A DNA stretch of 64,000 nt, from assembly GCA_013390605.1 (NCBI GenBank), contig JACAUB010000001.1, positions 3,663,786-3,727,785 on the forward strand, written 5' to 3'. Origin of the DNA: Bacteroidota bacterium (GTDB taxonomy: Bacteria > Bacteroidota > Bacteroidia > Bacteroidales > Cfx3-03). Positions 18,905-27,815 of this stretch are shown piece after piece; position 1 is the stretch's first letter; every line of letters starts with the position of its first letter. The translations under genes and the position numbers were made by a program. Under the pieces are notes generated by a model. It was not told where the DNA came from. It saw nothing but the letters and a program-made list of their open reading frames with translations, and searched no databases.

Positions 18905-21526
18905 GTGGTAAAACGAGCTCCAATTACGCACCTTTCTATCTTTTTGGGGATCATTCTGCTTCTTTGTGCAGGATGCTCTACCCAACAGAACACTTTTTTT
19001 AGCAGGACGTATCACAACGTTACGACCCATTACAACATATATTGGAATGGAGAGGAAGCATTTAAAAATGGATATACACAACTTAGTTCTACACTAAAAG
19101 ACGACTATAATCAAACACTTCCTATTTATCAAACAGCGCGGCCCGAAAACGTGCAGGGGATTACACTTCAGATGGATCGGGCTATTGAGAAGGCAAATAA
19201 AGCCATTGCAAAACACTCTTTGTTATATGATTTTAAAGAATATAATCGTTGGATAGATGACTGCTACCTATTGATGGGACGTGCGTTTTATTATAAGCAG
19301 GATTATGCAAATGCCCGACGCAATTTCGATTATGTCGTTTTTAGATTTAAAGATGAACCCTCTTCTTACGAAGCAATGCTTTGGCAAGCTAAATGTGCGA
19401 TTCAATCTGATGAAAACGAAAGAGCCGGATCTATCTTAGCCCAATTACAAAATATTGCTTCACGACAAAGCTTACCTAAAACTGTTATCCGAGAGATTCC
19501 ACAAACCTATGCATGGCTTTATCAAAGAGATGGCAACGATGGTTTGGTTATAAAATATCTAAATGATGCAATCAAAGTAAATCATGAAAAAAGCACAAAA
19601 GTGCGTCTGCTTTTTGTATTAGGACAATATTATCTCAAAAGCGAAGACTTTAAAAAAGCAACATTTGCATTTCAGAAAGCACTACAAAACAACCCCACAT
19701 TTGAGATGGGTTTTCAGGCACAGATTCTATTAGCACGTTCTTTCGATCCATCATCCGGAAGCAACAAAAGATTAGAAAAGACATTGCTAAAAATGTTGCG
19801 CGAAGCTAAAAACAAAGAGTATGCTAGTCAGATATATTTTGCACTGGGATCATTGGCTCAAAAGGAAAAGAATGACACATTAGCCGTATCCCGTTATAAA
19901 CGTTCAGTTTCCGAAGCAAAGGCCAACAAATTACAAAAGGCTTACACAGCCTTAAAATTAGGTGAGTTTCTTTTTAACAAACAGCAATATATTGGCTCAC
20001 AAATTTACTACGACACGGCCGTACAATATCTTTCTGAAGATCATCCCGATTTTAAGTTGGCTTCACAACGTGCAACCACCCTCAGTAAGCTATCTGCCGA
20101 AATGGCTACAGTAAAAAAAGAAGATAGTCTTCAATTAATAGCTCGCATGCCACTACAACAAAGAAATGAATATATTGGCAACCTGATCGAAAAAGCAATC
20201 ATAAAAGAAGAAAAACAACGTCAGCTCGAAGCAAAGATTCAATTATCCGGTCAAACAACAAGTAATTTAACACAAAGCCGACAAAGTACAACCAGTTTTA
20301 GTGGAGAGTGGTATTTTTATAACCCATCCGCTTTAAGTTATGGGTACACAGAATTCATTAAACGTTGGGGGCGCCGCCAGCTTGAAGACAATTGGCGTTT
20401 AAGTACCAAACGAATGGTTACTGACTTTCCGAATGCACTTCCAAAAGATACCGTCAAAGCACCCGTACTGGCAGAAACTGTGGCATCTCAAAAATTCGAC
20501 TTACATAAAAAAGAAAGCTATTTAAATGATCTTCCGCTCACTGAAGAAAAAATGAAGCTTTCTAACGAAAAAATAGTTAAAGCATTATACAATATAGGAC
20601 TACTTTATAGAGAAGGACTTAACGATAACCAACAAGCGGCCACGGCATTCGAGCAACTCATCCAGCGATTTATCAATCAACCTTTTGGAGCAGTTCCTTA
20701 CTACCAACTTTATCGAATTTACAGCGATTTACAAAATAATAGTCAAGCCGAAAATTATAAGAAGCTTCTTCTTGAACGCTACCCCAATACACAATATGCA
20801 TACCTTGTATCCGATCCTGAATTCTTAAAAACATTAAACATTGCTCGCGAAAAAGCCTTAACAATGTATGGTGAAACACTCGATGCATTAAAAAAAGGGC
20901 ACTACAATCTGGTTCAGATTTATTGTAAAGAGGCCTTACTCAATCTACCTCAAGAAGATCCTTTAAGACCACGTTTTGAATATGCCTATGCCTTATCACT
21001 TGTTAAAACAGCAGGAACTGATTCAGCCAGAGTAGCATTACAGCTACTCACTACAAAGTATCCAAATCATCCTGTAGCAAATCTGGCACTTGATGTATTA
21101 AAAAGCATGGACGAACTATCTACCGATGTATCCATTGAAAAAGCAGTTATTCAAACAGATCTCTTCCGATATAATCCTCAACTATCGCATCGTTTTGTAA
21201 TAATTGCAGAGACCGACAAATTAAATATTGCAGCGTTACAAGCCAGAATGAACGATCTCATTCTGAAAAAATATCCATCCGGAAATCTTTTTATACAAAC
21301 CGCTCCATTTAAGAACATGACACTATTTTCAATCAGTGGTTTTACCGATAGCGCAAAAGCTATGCTCTTCTATGATTCGGTAGCTGTTGAAGCATATATT
21401 CAAGTTATCATTAAAGATGTCAAGACTTATCAGTTTATCATAACAGAACCAAACTTCGAAATACTAAACAAAAGCCTGAGCATTGAAGAATACCTTAATT
21501 TCTTTAAAGCGAAGTACAAACGATAA
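18905..21526 (+). CDS. porW: T9SS-associated TPR lipoprotein PorW/SprE
   Basis: Large outer-membrane lipoprotein required for T9SS function in several Bacteroidota, thought to bridge PorN and the translocon. The start is GTG at 18905, giving a lipoprotein signal with the lipobox LCAGC (Cys at about residue 24); no in-frame ATG exists before residue 85, so GTG is strongly favoured. Tetratricopeptide-like repeats cover about residues 110-400 and 560-760 (for example CYLLMGRAFYYKQDYANARR), and a small beta-rich domain lies at the C-terminus. Length 873 fits. Its nearness to porPKLMN (6 kb) is typical but not an operon. Confidence 0.92.
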   Translation: MVKRAPITHLSIFLGIILLLCAGCSTQQNTFFSRTYHNVTTHYNIYWNGEEAFKNGYTQLSSTLKDDYNQTLPIYQTARPENVQGITLQMDRAIEKANKAIAKHSLLYDFKEYNRWIDDCYLLMGRAFYYKQDYANARRNFDYVVFRFKDEPSSYEAMLWQAKCAIQSDENERAGSILAQLQNIASRQSLPKTVIREIPQTYAWLYQRDGNDGLVIKYLNDAIKVNHEKSTKVRLLFVLGQYYLKSEDFKKATFAFQKALQNNPTFEMGFQAQILLARSFDPSSGSNKRLEKTLLKMLREAKNKEYASQIYFALGSLAQKEKNDTLAVSRYKRSVSEAKANKLQKAYTALKLGEFLFNKQQYIGSQIYYDTAVQYLSEDHPDFKLASQRATTLSKLSAEMATVKKEDSLQLIARMPLQQRNEYIGNLIEKAIIKEEKQRQLEAKIQLSGQTTSNLTQSRQSTTSFSGEWYFYNPSALSYGYTEFIKRWGRRQLEDNWRLSTKRMVTDFPNALPKDTVKAPVLAETVASQKFDLHKKESYLNDLPLTEEKMKLSNEKIVKALYNIGLLYREGLNDNQQAATAFEQLIQRFINQPFGAVPYYQLYRIYSDLQNNSQAENYKKLLLERYPNTQYAYLVSDPEFLKTLNIAREKALTMYGETLDALKKGHYNLVQIYCKEALLNLPQEDPLRPRFEYAYALSLVKTAGTDSARVALQLLTTKYPNHPVANLALDVLKSMDELSTDVSIEKAVIQTDLFRYNPQLSHRFVIIAETDKLNIAALQARMNDLILKKYPSGNLFIQTAPFKNMTLFSISGFTDSAKAMLFYDSVAVEAYIQVIIKDVKTYQFIITEPNFEILNKSLSIEEYLNFFKAKYKR

Positions 21527-21562
21527 TTTTTTTAACATTTTTAAATTATTCATTATTTATTT

Positions 21563-21592
21563 TTGCCCATTAACGAATTCAGCATACATTTG
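21563..21592 (+). promoter_or_regulatory. Promoter of bactofilin operon
   Basis: TTG (21563-21565), a 19-base spacer and TACATTTG (21585-21592) fit the Bacteroidota consensus; the ATG is at 21619, so the leader is about 20 bases. Confidence 0.62.
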
Positions 21593-21618
21593 TAAACACC
21601 TTTTATTTTAAAAAAACA

Positions 21619-22026
21619 ATGGCGAAGATTCCTATTAGTGAGACCCCTTCGGCGAATCTCATACAAGCAGACACGTACATCACCGGCGATATTTTTTCGG
21701 GAGGAAACATCAGAATTGACGGAGTGTTAAAGGGTACATTAAAGTGTCTAGGGAAGATGATTCTTGGGCCTACCGGTCGTATTGAAGGAGATATTATTTC
21801 GCAGAATGCAGATCTCGAAGGCAAAATAAAAGGCAATGTTATAGTAGCTGAGTTACTTTCTTTGAAGGCAACAGCCGAAATTAACGGAGATATTACGAGC
21901 AACAAGCTGGCCATAGAACCGGGTGCTCGTTTTACAGGAGCCTGTAACATGAATGGACCACAAAACATTAGTGATGTTATAGAGCTACCTGATGAAATCC
22001 TTAAAGAACAAGAAGCAACCGCTTAA
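21619..22026 (+). CDS. Bactofilin family cytoskeletal protein
   Basis: Polymerising cytoskeletal protein (bactofilin/CcmA fold) that scaffolds peptidoglycan enzymes or envelope proteins. The 135 residues are dominated by short repeating beta-helix turns (SGGNIRIDGVLKGTLKC, GPTGRIEGDII, GKIKGNV, ATAEINGDITSN) flanked by short disordered ends. Length and repeat pattern match the family. It leads a small operon whose next gene overlaps it by 35 bases in another frame. Confidence 0.92.
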   Translation: MAKIPISETPSANLIQADTYITGDIFSGGNIRIDGVLKGTLKCLGKMILGPTGRIEGDIISQNADLEGKIKGNVIVAELLSLKATAEINGDITSNKLAIEPGARFTGACNMNGPQNISDVIELPDEILKEQEATA

Positions 22027-22210
22027 TTCATATGCCCGCTATTCAAATATGGCATTCCAAATGGGAGCTATTATTGGCATCTTTACGTTTGGAGGTTACC
22101 AATTTGATAAGTGGATTCACACAATACCATTATTTACTATTATTTTATCGTTAGCCGGAGTAGCTATCGCTATTTATATTTCAATAAAAGACGAAATAGG
22201 AAAAAAATAA
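21992..22210 (+). CDS. AtpZ/AtpI family small membrane protein
   Basis: A 72-residue protein with two membrane helices (about residues 19-37 and 44-62), a hydrophilic lysine-rich N-terminus and the motif NSYARYSNMAFQMGAIIGIF typical of Bacteroidota AtpZ/AtpI proteins. AtpI/AtpZ help c-ring assembly or Mg2+/Ca2+ import for F-type ATP synthase. It overlaps bactofilin by 35 bases and abuts the next gene. In many Bacteroidota this pair precedes atpB; here the rest of the ATP synthase operon does not follow. The start is inferred from the family's N-terminus. Confidence 0.82.
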   Translation: MKSLKNKKQPLNSYARYSNMAFQMGAIIGIFTFGGYQFDKWIHTIPLFTIILSLAGVAIAIYISIKDEIGKK

Positions 22211-22585
22211 ATGCAAAAAAATTTCAACACCTCACTTACAGTTGCAACCATTATTCTGGCAATACTCATTGGCTCGGCTAAACTATTTTTACCACCAGTA
22301 TATACACCTACCCTTCTTCCATTTGCACTTCTTTTAGTATTTTCACTCTCTTATTTTGGATTCCGTATCTTTCAGAAACTCATTGATCAGGCACCCAAAA
22401 AGTTTGCAGGATATTATATGATTTTTGCTTTTGGAAAAATGATAATTCATCTTTTTATCATGTTAATTTTAGCATTCATAAATAGAAAACAAGCCATTCC
22501 ATTAATCATATGGTATGGCTTCTTTTTCCTTATTTACACAGTTATCGAAACTATTTTTACTTTTAAAATATCAAAGAAACTTTAA
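22211..22585 (+). CDS. Small four-helix membrane protein (ATP synthase I-like)
   Basis: A 124-residue integral membrane protein with four predicted helices (about residues 8-26, 33-52, 68-88 and 95-115). It starts immediately after the AtpZ-like stop, so the two are coupled. Genes of this kind occupy the slot between atpZ and atpB in Bacteroidota and are treated as AtpI-like. No catalytic motif is visible. A terminator follows and then unrelated pterin genes, so here it is cut off from the ATP synthase genes. Confidence 0.75.
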   Translation: MQKNFNTSLTVATIILAILIGSAKLFLPPVYTPTLLPFALLLVFSLSYFGFRIFQKLIDQAPKKFAGYYMIFAFGKMIIHLFIMLILAFINRKQAIPLIIWYGFFFLIYTVIETIFTFKISKKL

Positions 22586-22610
22586 TCTTTAAGGGCCTTA
22601 TTACTATCTG

Positions 22611-22638
22611 AACCGGGCCTGTCGTCCGGTTTTTTTCT
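22611..22638 (+). terminator. Intrinsic terminator after the AtpI-like gene
   Basis: AACCGG at 22611-22616 pairs with CCGGTT at 22626-22631, followed by a T run. The stem is short, so strength is moderate. Confidence 0.68.
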
Positions 22639-22719
22639 TTTAGCTGAACAAGATCCAACTCATTTTGTTTAAGATATAACAACTAACCATTAAACAATAA
22701 CTGTAAACCGAAAGATAAA

Positions 22720-23136
22720 ATGTTACATATTACCCGAAAAGAACATTTTAATGCAGCACACAGGCTATTTCGCGAAGATTATGATGATGCCCAGAATCTG
22801 GCAGTATTCGGAAAGTGTTCAAATCCAAACTGGCATGGACATAATTACACACTTTATGTTACAGTAGCAGGTGACATCAATCCGGCAACAGGTTTTGTCA
22901 TTAATCTTAAAGATCTGAGTATTATCATCCGCGAAAAGATTACTGAAAAAATAGATCATAAAAACATCAATCTTGAAGTCGACTTCATGAAGGGGAAAAT
23001 GGCCTCGACAGAAGTACTAACTGTCGCCATCTGGAATGAACTTGAAGACGAAATAAAAAAACTAGGTGCACATCTTTTTTGTGTAAAACTCTACGAAACA
23101 GAAAATAACTTTGCAGAATATTTTGGTGAATTATAA
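22720..23136 (+). CDS. queD: 6-carboxytetrahydropterin synthase / 6-pyruvoyltetrahydropterin synthase family
   Basis: Zinc enzyme converting 7,8-dihydroneopterin triphosphate to 6-carboxytetrahydropterin (queuosine pathway) or a related pterin. Zinc ligands are visible in NAAHR (near residue 15) and HGHNY (near 45), and the catalytic cysteine is in GKCSNPNW. Length 138 fits. It stands 26 bases before folE, which makes its substrate, so the two probably form an operon. QueD versus PTPS cannot be told apart by eye; the gene symbol is given on context. Confidence 0.88.
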   Translation: MLHITRKEHFNAAHRLFREDYDDAQNLAVFGKCSNPNWHGHNYTLYVTVAGDINPATGFVINLKDLSIIIREKITEKIDHKNINLEVDFMKGKMASTEVLTVAIWNELEDEIKKLGAHLFCVKLYETENNFAEYFGEL

Positions 23137-23162
23137 ACAATGACTACATAAACAATACAAAA

Positions 23163-23822
23163 ATGGCAAGTGATATAAGCAAAGAAATGCTCCTCGAAAA
23201 TATGATGGACGACTATGATCCACAAAGTGGTTACCAAAAGGTTGATCGTTATAACCTTGAATCAATTGAAAAGTTATCTTTTCATTATAAAGAGATATTA
23301 ACACTCATCGGAGAAGACGTAAATAGAGAGGGTTTACAAAAGACACCCGAAAGAGTGGCAAAAGCCATGCAATTTCTCACCCACGGATATGATCTCGACC
23401 CTGAACAGATTTTGTTATCGGCCATGTTTAAAGAAGACTACAAACAGATGGTGTTAGTAAAGAATATCGAGATCTATTCGATGTGCGAACACCACATGAT
23501 TCCTTTCTTTGGTAAAGCCCATGTGGCCTATATCCCTAACGGACATATTGTTGGTTTAAGCAAATTACCAAGAATTGTTGATGCGTTTGCACGTCGGCTT
23601 CAGGTACAAGAACGCTTAACCACACAAATAAAAGATTGCATCCAGCATACATTAAAACCACTTGGCGTAGCTGTTGTCATCGAAGCCCAACACATGTGCA
23701 TGTCTATGCGTGGCATTCAGAAGCAAAATTCGGTGACTACCACCAGCGATTTCACAGGTGCATTCTTAAGAGAATCTACCAGAGCAGAGTTTATTCATCT
23801 CTTGGGACAGAATCTACATTAA
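23163..23822 (+). CDS. folE: GTP cyclohydrolase I
   Basis: Converts GTP to 7,8-dihydroneopterin triphosphate, the entry step to folate and queuosine. Zinc ligands and active-site residues are visible in [19 protein letters not shown] (near residues 110-128) and [11 protein letters not shown] (near 178), and [11 protein letters not shown] marks the N-terminal region. Length 219 is normal for the homodecameric type I enzyme. It follows the QueD-like gene closely. No downstream terminator is clear. Confidence 0.97.
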   Translation: MASDISKEMLLENMMDDYDPQSGYQKVDRYNLESIEKLSFHYKEILTLIGEDVNREGLQKTPERVAKAMQFLTHGYDLDPEQILLSAMFKEDYKQMVLVKNIEIYSMCEHHMIPFFGKAHVAYIPNGHIVGLSKLPRIVDAFARRLQVQERLTTQIKDCIQHTLKPLGVAVVIEAQHMCMSMRGIQKQNSVTTTSDFTGAFLRESTRAEFIHLLGQNLH

Positions 23823-24008
23823 AAGCTCCTTAAAACTGCCATCCTTACCGTTCTAAGCAATTGGTATACTTTTTGAATATAACATAACAGTATGAGTCGG
23901 GGTTCTCGTTTATAAAACAATAACCTTTATTCATTTTACGTTATACTTAAAAGCAATCTTACAATTCTTACTACATTTGTAAAACCAAACAACAAAATAA
24001 ATTAAACA

Positions 24009-24728
24009 ATGGACTATCGTAATTTTGATATGAAATCAAATTCGCAGGTCGATGTACAATCAGTAGACTTTGCTCGTACCTTCGTAGCTAATGTATTCTC
24101 CTGGATGTTCGTTGCACTGGCAATTACTGCACTAACTGCATGGGGATTTGCTGAATCAGGAATGGTAACATCACTATTCTCTCAGGGTAAACTGAATATT
24201 CTGGGTTGGATTGTCATGTTGGCTCCACTTGGATTCGTCTTTGCACTCTCAGCAGGTTTCAACCGTTTTTCTGTTCCAACGCTTACACTTCTGTTTATTC
24301 TATATGCAGTAGTGATGGGAATGAGTCTGAGTTTCATTCTGCTTGCATTCACCGGATCTTCTATTGCGCTAACATTTGTCTCAACATCAGCTATGTTTGG
24401 TGTAATGGCCATTGCAGGTTATACTACAAAAACAGACCTGACCAAGATGGGCTCTTTACTGTTTATGGGATTAATTGGTATCGTTATCGCCTCTATAGTA
24501 AATGCATTTCTTGGCAGCTCTACCATGGATCTCATCATTAGTATTCTTGGCGTTATCATCTTTACAGGATTAACCGCATGGGATGTTCAGAAGATAAAAC
24601 GTATCGGTGAGACCTCACAAACAGGAGAGATGACACGTAAGCTTACCATCATGGGAGCACTTACACTTTATCTCGACTTTATCAACCTCTTCATGTTCTT
24701 GCTTCGATTTTTAGGCGACCGCAAGTAA
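24009..24728 (+). CDS. Bax inhibitor-1/YccA family membrane protein
   Basis: Integral membrane protein of the BI-1 family (UPF0005), linked in bacteria to membrane protein quality control or proton/calcium leak. Seven predicted helices run from about residue 28 to 236, with the conserved C-terminal LTLYLDFINLFMFLLR containing the di-aspartyl-like region. Length 239 is typical. It is preceded by a TACATTTG box (23972-23979) without a good -33 element and followed by a strong terminator, so it appears monocistronic. Confidence 0.93.
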   Translation: MDYRNFDMKSNSQVDVQSVDFARTFVANVFSWMFVALAITALTAWGFAESGMVTSLFSQGKLNILGWIVMLAPLGFVFALSAGFNRFSVPTLTLLFILYAVVMGMSLSFILLAFTGSSIALTFVSTSAMFGVMAIAGYTTKTDLTKMGSLLFMGLIGIVIASIVNAFLGSSTMDLIISILGVIIFTGLTAWDVQKIKRIGETSQTGEMTRKLTIMGALTLYLDFINLFMFLLRFLGDRK

Positions 24729-24750
24729 ATCTCATTCGAAAGATATCAGA

Positions 24751-24779
24751 AAAGCCTTCCTCAAAGAAGGCTTTTTTTA
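24751..24779 (+). terminator. Intrinsic terminator after BI-1 gene
   Basis: A 9-bp perfect stem AAAGCCTTC/GAAGGCTTT (24751-24759, 24766-24774) with a six-base loop is followed by seven T residues. Confidence 0.92.
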
Positions 24780-24952
24780 TATCCTTATATTACTAGATAT
24801 AGATGACCATCTGCATACAATTTAAGAATATACACAGCAGTTCCACTCTGCTAAATACACATTAGCTCCCCGAAAAGGAAGAGCAATAAATAAATATTTG
24901 TACCTTTGCTCATCATTAATCATCAACTTTTTTCAACAATAAAACGGAAAAC

Positions 24953-25831
24953 ATGAAAAAGGCATACGTATTTCCCGGACAGGGAGCACAGTTTGTAGGA
25001 ATGGGCAAAGACCTCTACGACAACTCACCCCTAGCAAAGGAAATGTTTGAAAAAGCCAATGATATCTTAGGTTTCAGAATCACCGACCTAATGTTTGCTG
25101 GCACAGATGAAGATCTTCGTCAAACCCGTGTAACACAACCAGCAATTTTTCTTCATTCAGTAATTCTTGCAGCCACCAAAGGTACCGAATTCACACCCGA
25201 TATGGTTGCCGGTCACTCACTTGGCGAGTTCTCCGCATTAGTAGCCTCAAAAGCATTAGCTTTTGAAGATGGACTAAAGTTAGTTTACGCCCGTGCAATG
25301 GCCATGCAGAAAGCCTGCGAAGCCGAGCCTTCTACCATGGCTGCTATCATCGGATTAGCTGACAATGTAGTAGAAGAAACACTTGCAGCCATTAGTGAAG
25401 TAGTTGTACCTGCAAACTATAATTGCCCCGGACAACTTGTTATTTCCGGATCGATGGAAGGTATAGAAATCGCATGCGAGAAGTTAAAAGCTGCCGGAGC
25501 AAAACGTGCTCTTCCTTTAAAAGTTGGTGGCGCATTTCACAGTCCCCTTATGGAGCCTGCACGTATCGAACTAGCCGCAGCAATTAATAGCACTCCTTTT
25601 AACAGCCCCATTTGCCCAATATATCAGAATGTAAACGCAAAGGCTGTTACCTCAGCAGAAGAGATTAAAACAAACCTTATCGCCCAACTAACAGCACCTG
25701 TACGCTGGACACAGATCGTTCAGAATATGGTAGCCGATGGTGGCACACAATTCATAGAAGTTGGCCCTGGTAATGTACTTCAAGGTCTTGTCAAAAAAAT
25801 AGCACCTACTGCCGAAACAATGAGTGCATAA
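24953..25831 (+). CDS. fabD: Malonyl-CoA:ACP transacylase
   Basis: Transfers malonyl from CoA to acyl carrier protein in type II fatty acid synthesis. The active-site nucleophile is Ser89 in GHSLGE, the oxyanion loop is FPGQGAQ (residues 7-13), and the catalytic His lies in GGAFHSPLM near 197. Length 292 is normal. A TACCTTTG -7 box at 24901-24908 lies 44 bases before the start but lacks a clear -33. The gene is convergent with the PHP phosphatase across a bidirectional terminator. Confidence 0.97.
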   Translation: MKKAYVFPGQGAQFVGMGKDLYDNSPLAKEMFEKANDILGFRITDLMFAGTDEDLRQTRVTQPAIFLHSVILAATKGTEFTPDMVAGHSLGEFSALVASKALAFEDGLKLVYARAMAMQKACEAEPSTMAAIIGLADNVVEETLAAISEVVVPANYNCPGQLVISGSMEGIEIACEKLKAAGAKRALPLKVGGAFHSPLMEPARIELAAAINSTPFNSPICPIYQNVNAKAVTSAEEIKTNLIAQLTAPVRWTQIVQNMVADGGTQFIEVGPGNVLQGLVKKIAPTAETMSA

Positions 25832-25844
25832 AGAGCAGCAGCAT

Positions 25845-25892
25845 AAAGAGCAAAGGGCGAAATTCAACATTGAATCTCGCCCTTTGCTCTTT
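25845..25892. terminator. Bidirectional terminator between fabD and PHP gene
   Basis: A 16-bp perfect stem (25845-25860 with 25877-25892) continues, after one mismatch, with a further 5 bp (25862-25866 with 25871-25875) and a tetraloop. The 3' arm overlaps the last two bases of the minus-strand gene. Confidence 0.88.
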
Positions 25893-26643
25893 ATAGCGTA
25901 TTATTAAGTAACTTTCCTTTATTCAAAAGCTTTTCCATCAAGCGGTCATATCTGGACTTAACCAGCTCATCCATCAACTTCTGATTGTGAATATCCGAGC
26001 CGATAAAATCAATCATATCCGCATCAATCAGCTTCTCCGCAAACTTTTTCACTTCTGGAGAATAGTATCCAGTGATAGAACCCACATTCATTTGAAAGAA
26101 GATCCCCCTGTTTTTCAGATCCTCAAACTTTCCTATATCGTTATGCCAGAAGCTATAACGTTCGGGGTGTGCCAGAATAATCTTATATCCATTGACCTGT
26201 AGTTCAAAAAAATACTCCTTATAAGCCGGATGGATGCTAAAATAAGAGAATTCGACCAAAATATGTTTCGACCCAAAAGTCAAAAAGTCATCTGTCTTGA
26301 TCTTATCCTCAAACCCATCGTCCATCAGATATTCAGCAGCAGCTTCAATCCCAATATGTATTCCCACATCTTTTACGGCCAACCGCAACGTATCCAGTCC
26401 AGGCAGTATATTCTCAGCTGAATTTCTATAGTAATCAACCTGAATATGGGGCGTTGTAATTAGCTTTCGATAACCTAATACCGCCAGTTGCTTAATTATT
26501 TCAACCGACTCTTCAATCGACTTACTACCGTCATCTAATCCAGGAATAAAATGAGAATGCATATCCACCTCAATATCCCTAAGCGAAAGAGCATTCTTCA
26601 ATTGATGAGACTTCCCACCAAACATCCCGGAGAACAATGACAT
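25891..26643 (-). CDS. CpsB/Wzb-type PHP-domain tyrosine phosphatase
   Basis: Manganese-dependent phosphotyrosine phosphatase of the PHP superfamily, typically dephosphorylating the BY-kinase that controls capsule or exopolysaccharide export. Metal ligands are visible: DMHSHFIPGLDDG with H29 and H31, TTPH near 68, EFSYF region, LAHPER near 156 and GSDIH near 214. Length 250 fits. It is the last gene of a minus-strand cell-surface sugar block, 9 bases after rfbB, so it probably belongs to the same transcript. The cognate kinase is not in the window. Confidence 0.9.
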   Translation of the reverse strand: MSLFSGMFGGKSHQLKNALSLRDIEVDMHSHFIPGLDDGSKSIEESVEIIKQLAVLGYRKLITTPHIQVDYYRNSAENILPGLDTLRLAVKDVGIHIGIEAAAEYLMDDGFEDKIKTDDFLTFGSKHILVEFSYFSIHPAYKEYFFELQVNGYKIILAHPERYSFWHNDIGKFEDLKNRGIFFQMNVGSITGYYSPEVKKFAEKLIDADMIDFIGSDIHNQKLMDELVKSRYDRLMEKLLNKGKLLNNTL

Positions 26644-26652
26644 ATCTATAGA

Positions 26653-27717
26653 TTAACGTGCAACATATTGTTTTTCATAATACGTCTGGTAGCTACCCGA
26701 AGTAACATCTTCAAGCCACTTTTGGTTTTCAAGATACCAATCTATTGTAAGTTCAAAACCCTCGTCAAACTTAATCGAAGGCTCCCAACCAAGCTCTTCA
26801 CGTATCTTAGTAGCATCGATGGCATAACGCAAATCATGACCAGCCCTGTCCTTCACATAGGTAATCAATTGAGCAGAAGTGCCCGGTATACGATCCAGTT
26901 TACGATCCATAATCTCGCATAATTTTTTAACCAGATCAATGTTTGTCCATTCATTATTTCCACCAATGTTATATTTTTCACCACAACGTCCCTTGTGGAA
27001 AATCATATCTAAAGCACGGGCATGATCAACAACATAAAGCCAATCTCTTATGTTCTCACCCTTTCCATAGATTGGCAAAGGCTTATTATGGCGAATATTA
27101 TTAATGCACAACGGAATCAACTTTTCAGGGAAGTGGAAAGATCCATAGTTATTCGAGCAGTTCGAAACAACAACCGGCATACCATAGGTATGATAATAAG
27201 CCAGTACAATATGATCAGAGCTTGCTTTCGAAGCCGAATACGGACTTCTTGGATCGTAAGCAGTTTCTTCCGTAAACATACCTGTTTCGCCCAACGAGCC
27301 ATAGACCTCATCCGTAGATATATGTTGAAAACGCTTCCCTTCGAAATTGCCATTCCAGCTTTTACGGGCAGCATTCAACAGATTAACCGTCCCAATGATA
27401 TTCGTGAAGATAAACTCCATGGGATTTGAAATCGATCTGTCTACATGACTCTCAGCCGCAAGATGGATAACTCCATCAATCGGATACGTTTCAAACAGTT
27501 TATCCATTGCAGCAGCATCAACAATATCTGCTTTTACAAAAGCATAATTAGGAGCATTCTCTATATCACGAAGGTTTGCCAGGTTACCGGCATAGGTCAA
27601 TTTATCAAGATTAATAATCTTATACTGAGGATATTTATTTACAAATAAACGTACAAGATGCGAACCAATGAATCCTGCACCCCCGGTAATTAAAATGTGT
27701 TTCTCAAAATTGCTCAT
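26653..27717 (-). CDS. rfbB: dTDP-glucose 4,6-dehydratase
   Basis: NAD-dependent SDR enzyme making dTDP-4-keto-6-deoxyglucose, precursor of rhamnose and other deoxysugars. Rossmann motif TGGAGFIGSH near residue 10; STDEVYGSLGE carries the catalytic Asp-Glu pair; YSASK is the SDR catalytic Tyr-Lys. The frame extends to 27765, but the ATG at 27717 (MSNFEKHILITGG) places the Rossmann fold normally, giving 354 residues. It sits between galE and the PHP phosphatase. No rfbA/C/D genes are in the window, so the final sugar is not known. Confidence 0.95.
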   Translation of the reverse strand: MSNFEKHILITGGAGFIGSHLVRLFVNKYPQYKIINLDKLTYAGNLANLRDIENAPNYAFVKADIVDAAAMDKLFETYPIDGVIHLAAESHVDRSISNPMEFIFTNIIGTVNLLNAARKSWNGNFEGKRFQHISTDEVYGSLGETGMFTEETAYDPRSPYSASKASSDHIVLAYYHTYGMPVVVSNCSNNYGSFHFPEKLIPLCINNIRHNKPLPIYGKGENIRDWLYVVDHARALDMIFHKGRCGEKYNIGGNNEWTNIDLVKKLCEIMDRKLDRIPGTSAQLITYVKDRAGHDLRYAIDATKIREELGWEPSIKFDEGFELTIDWYLENQKWLEDVTSGSYQTYYEKQYVAR

Positions 27718-27749
27718 TGCTATCTTTGTTTTAAAAGGTAAAGATATAA

Positions 27750-27782
27750 AAACAAACGCCCGCATTTGTTTACGAGCGTTTA
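27750..27782 (-). terminator. Probable intrinsic terminator of galE
   Basis: On the minus strand a stem of AAACGC/GCGTTT (27776-27781 with 27754-27759), extended by two pairs after a mismatch, is followed by GTTTTTAT. Strength is moderate. Confidence 0.5.
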
Positions 27783-27815
27783 GAAATTATTAAATCTCTG
27801 TTACTGCAGAAAAAG

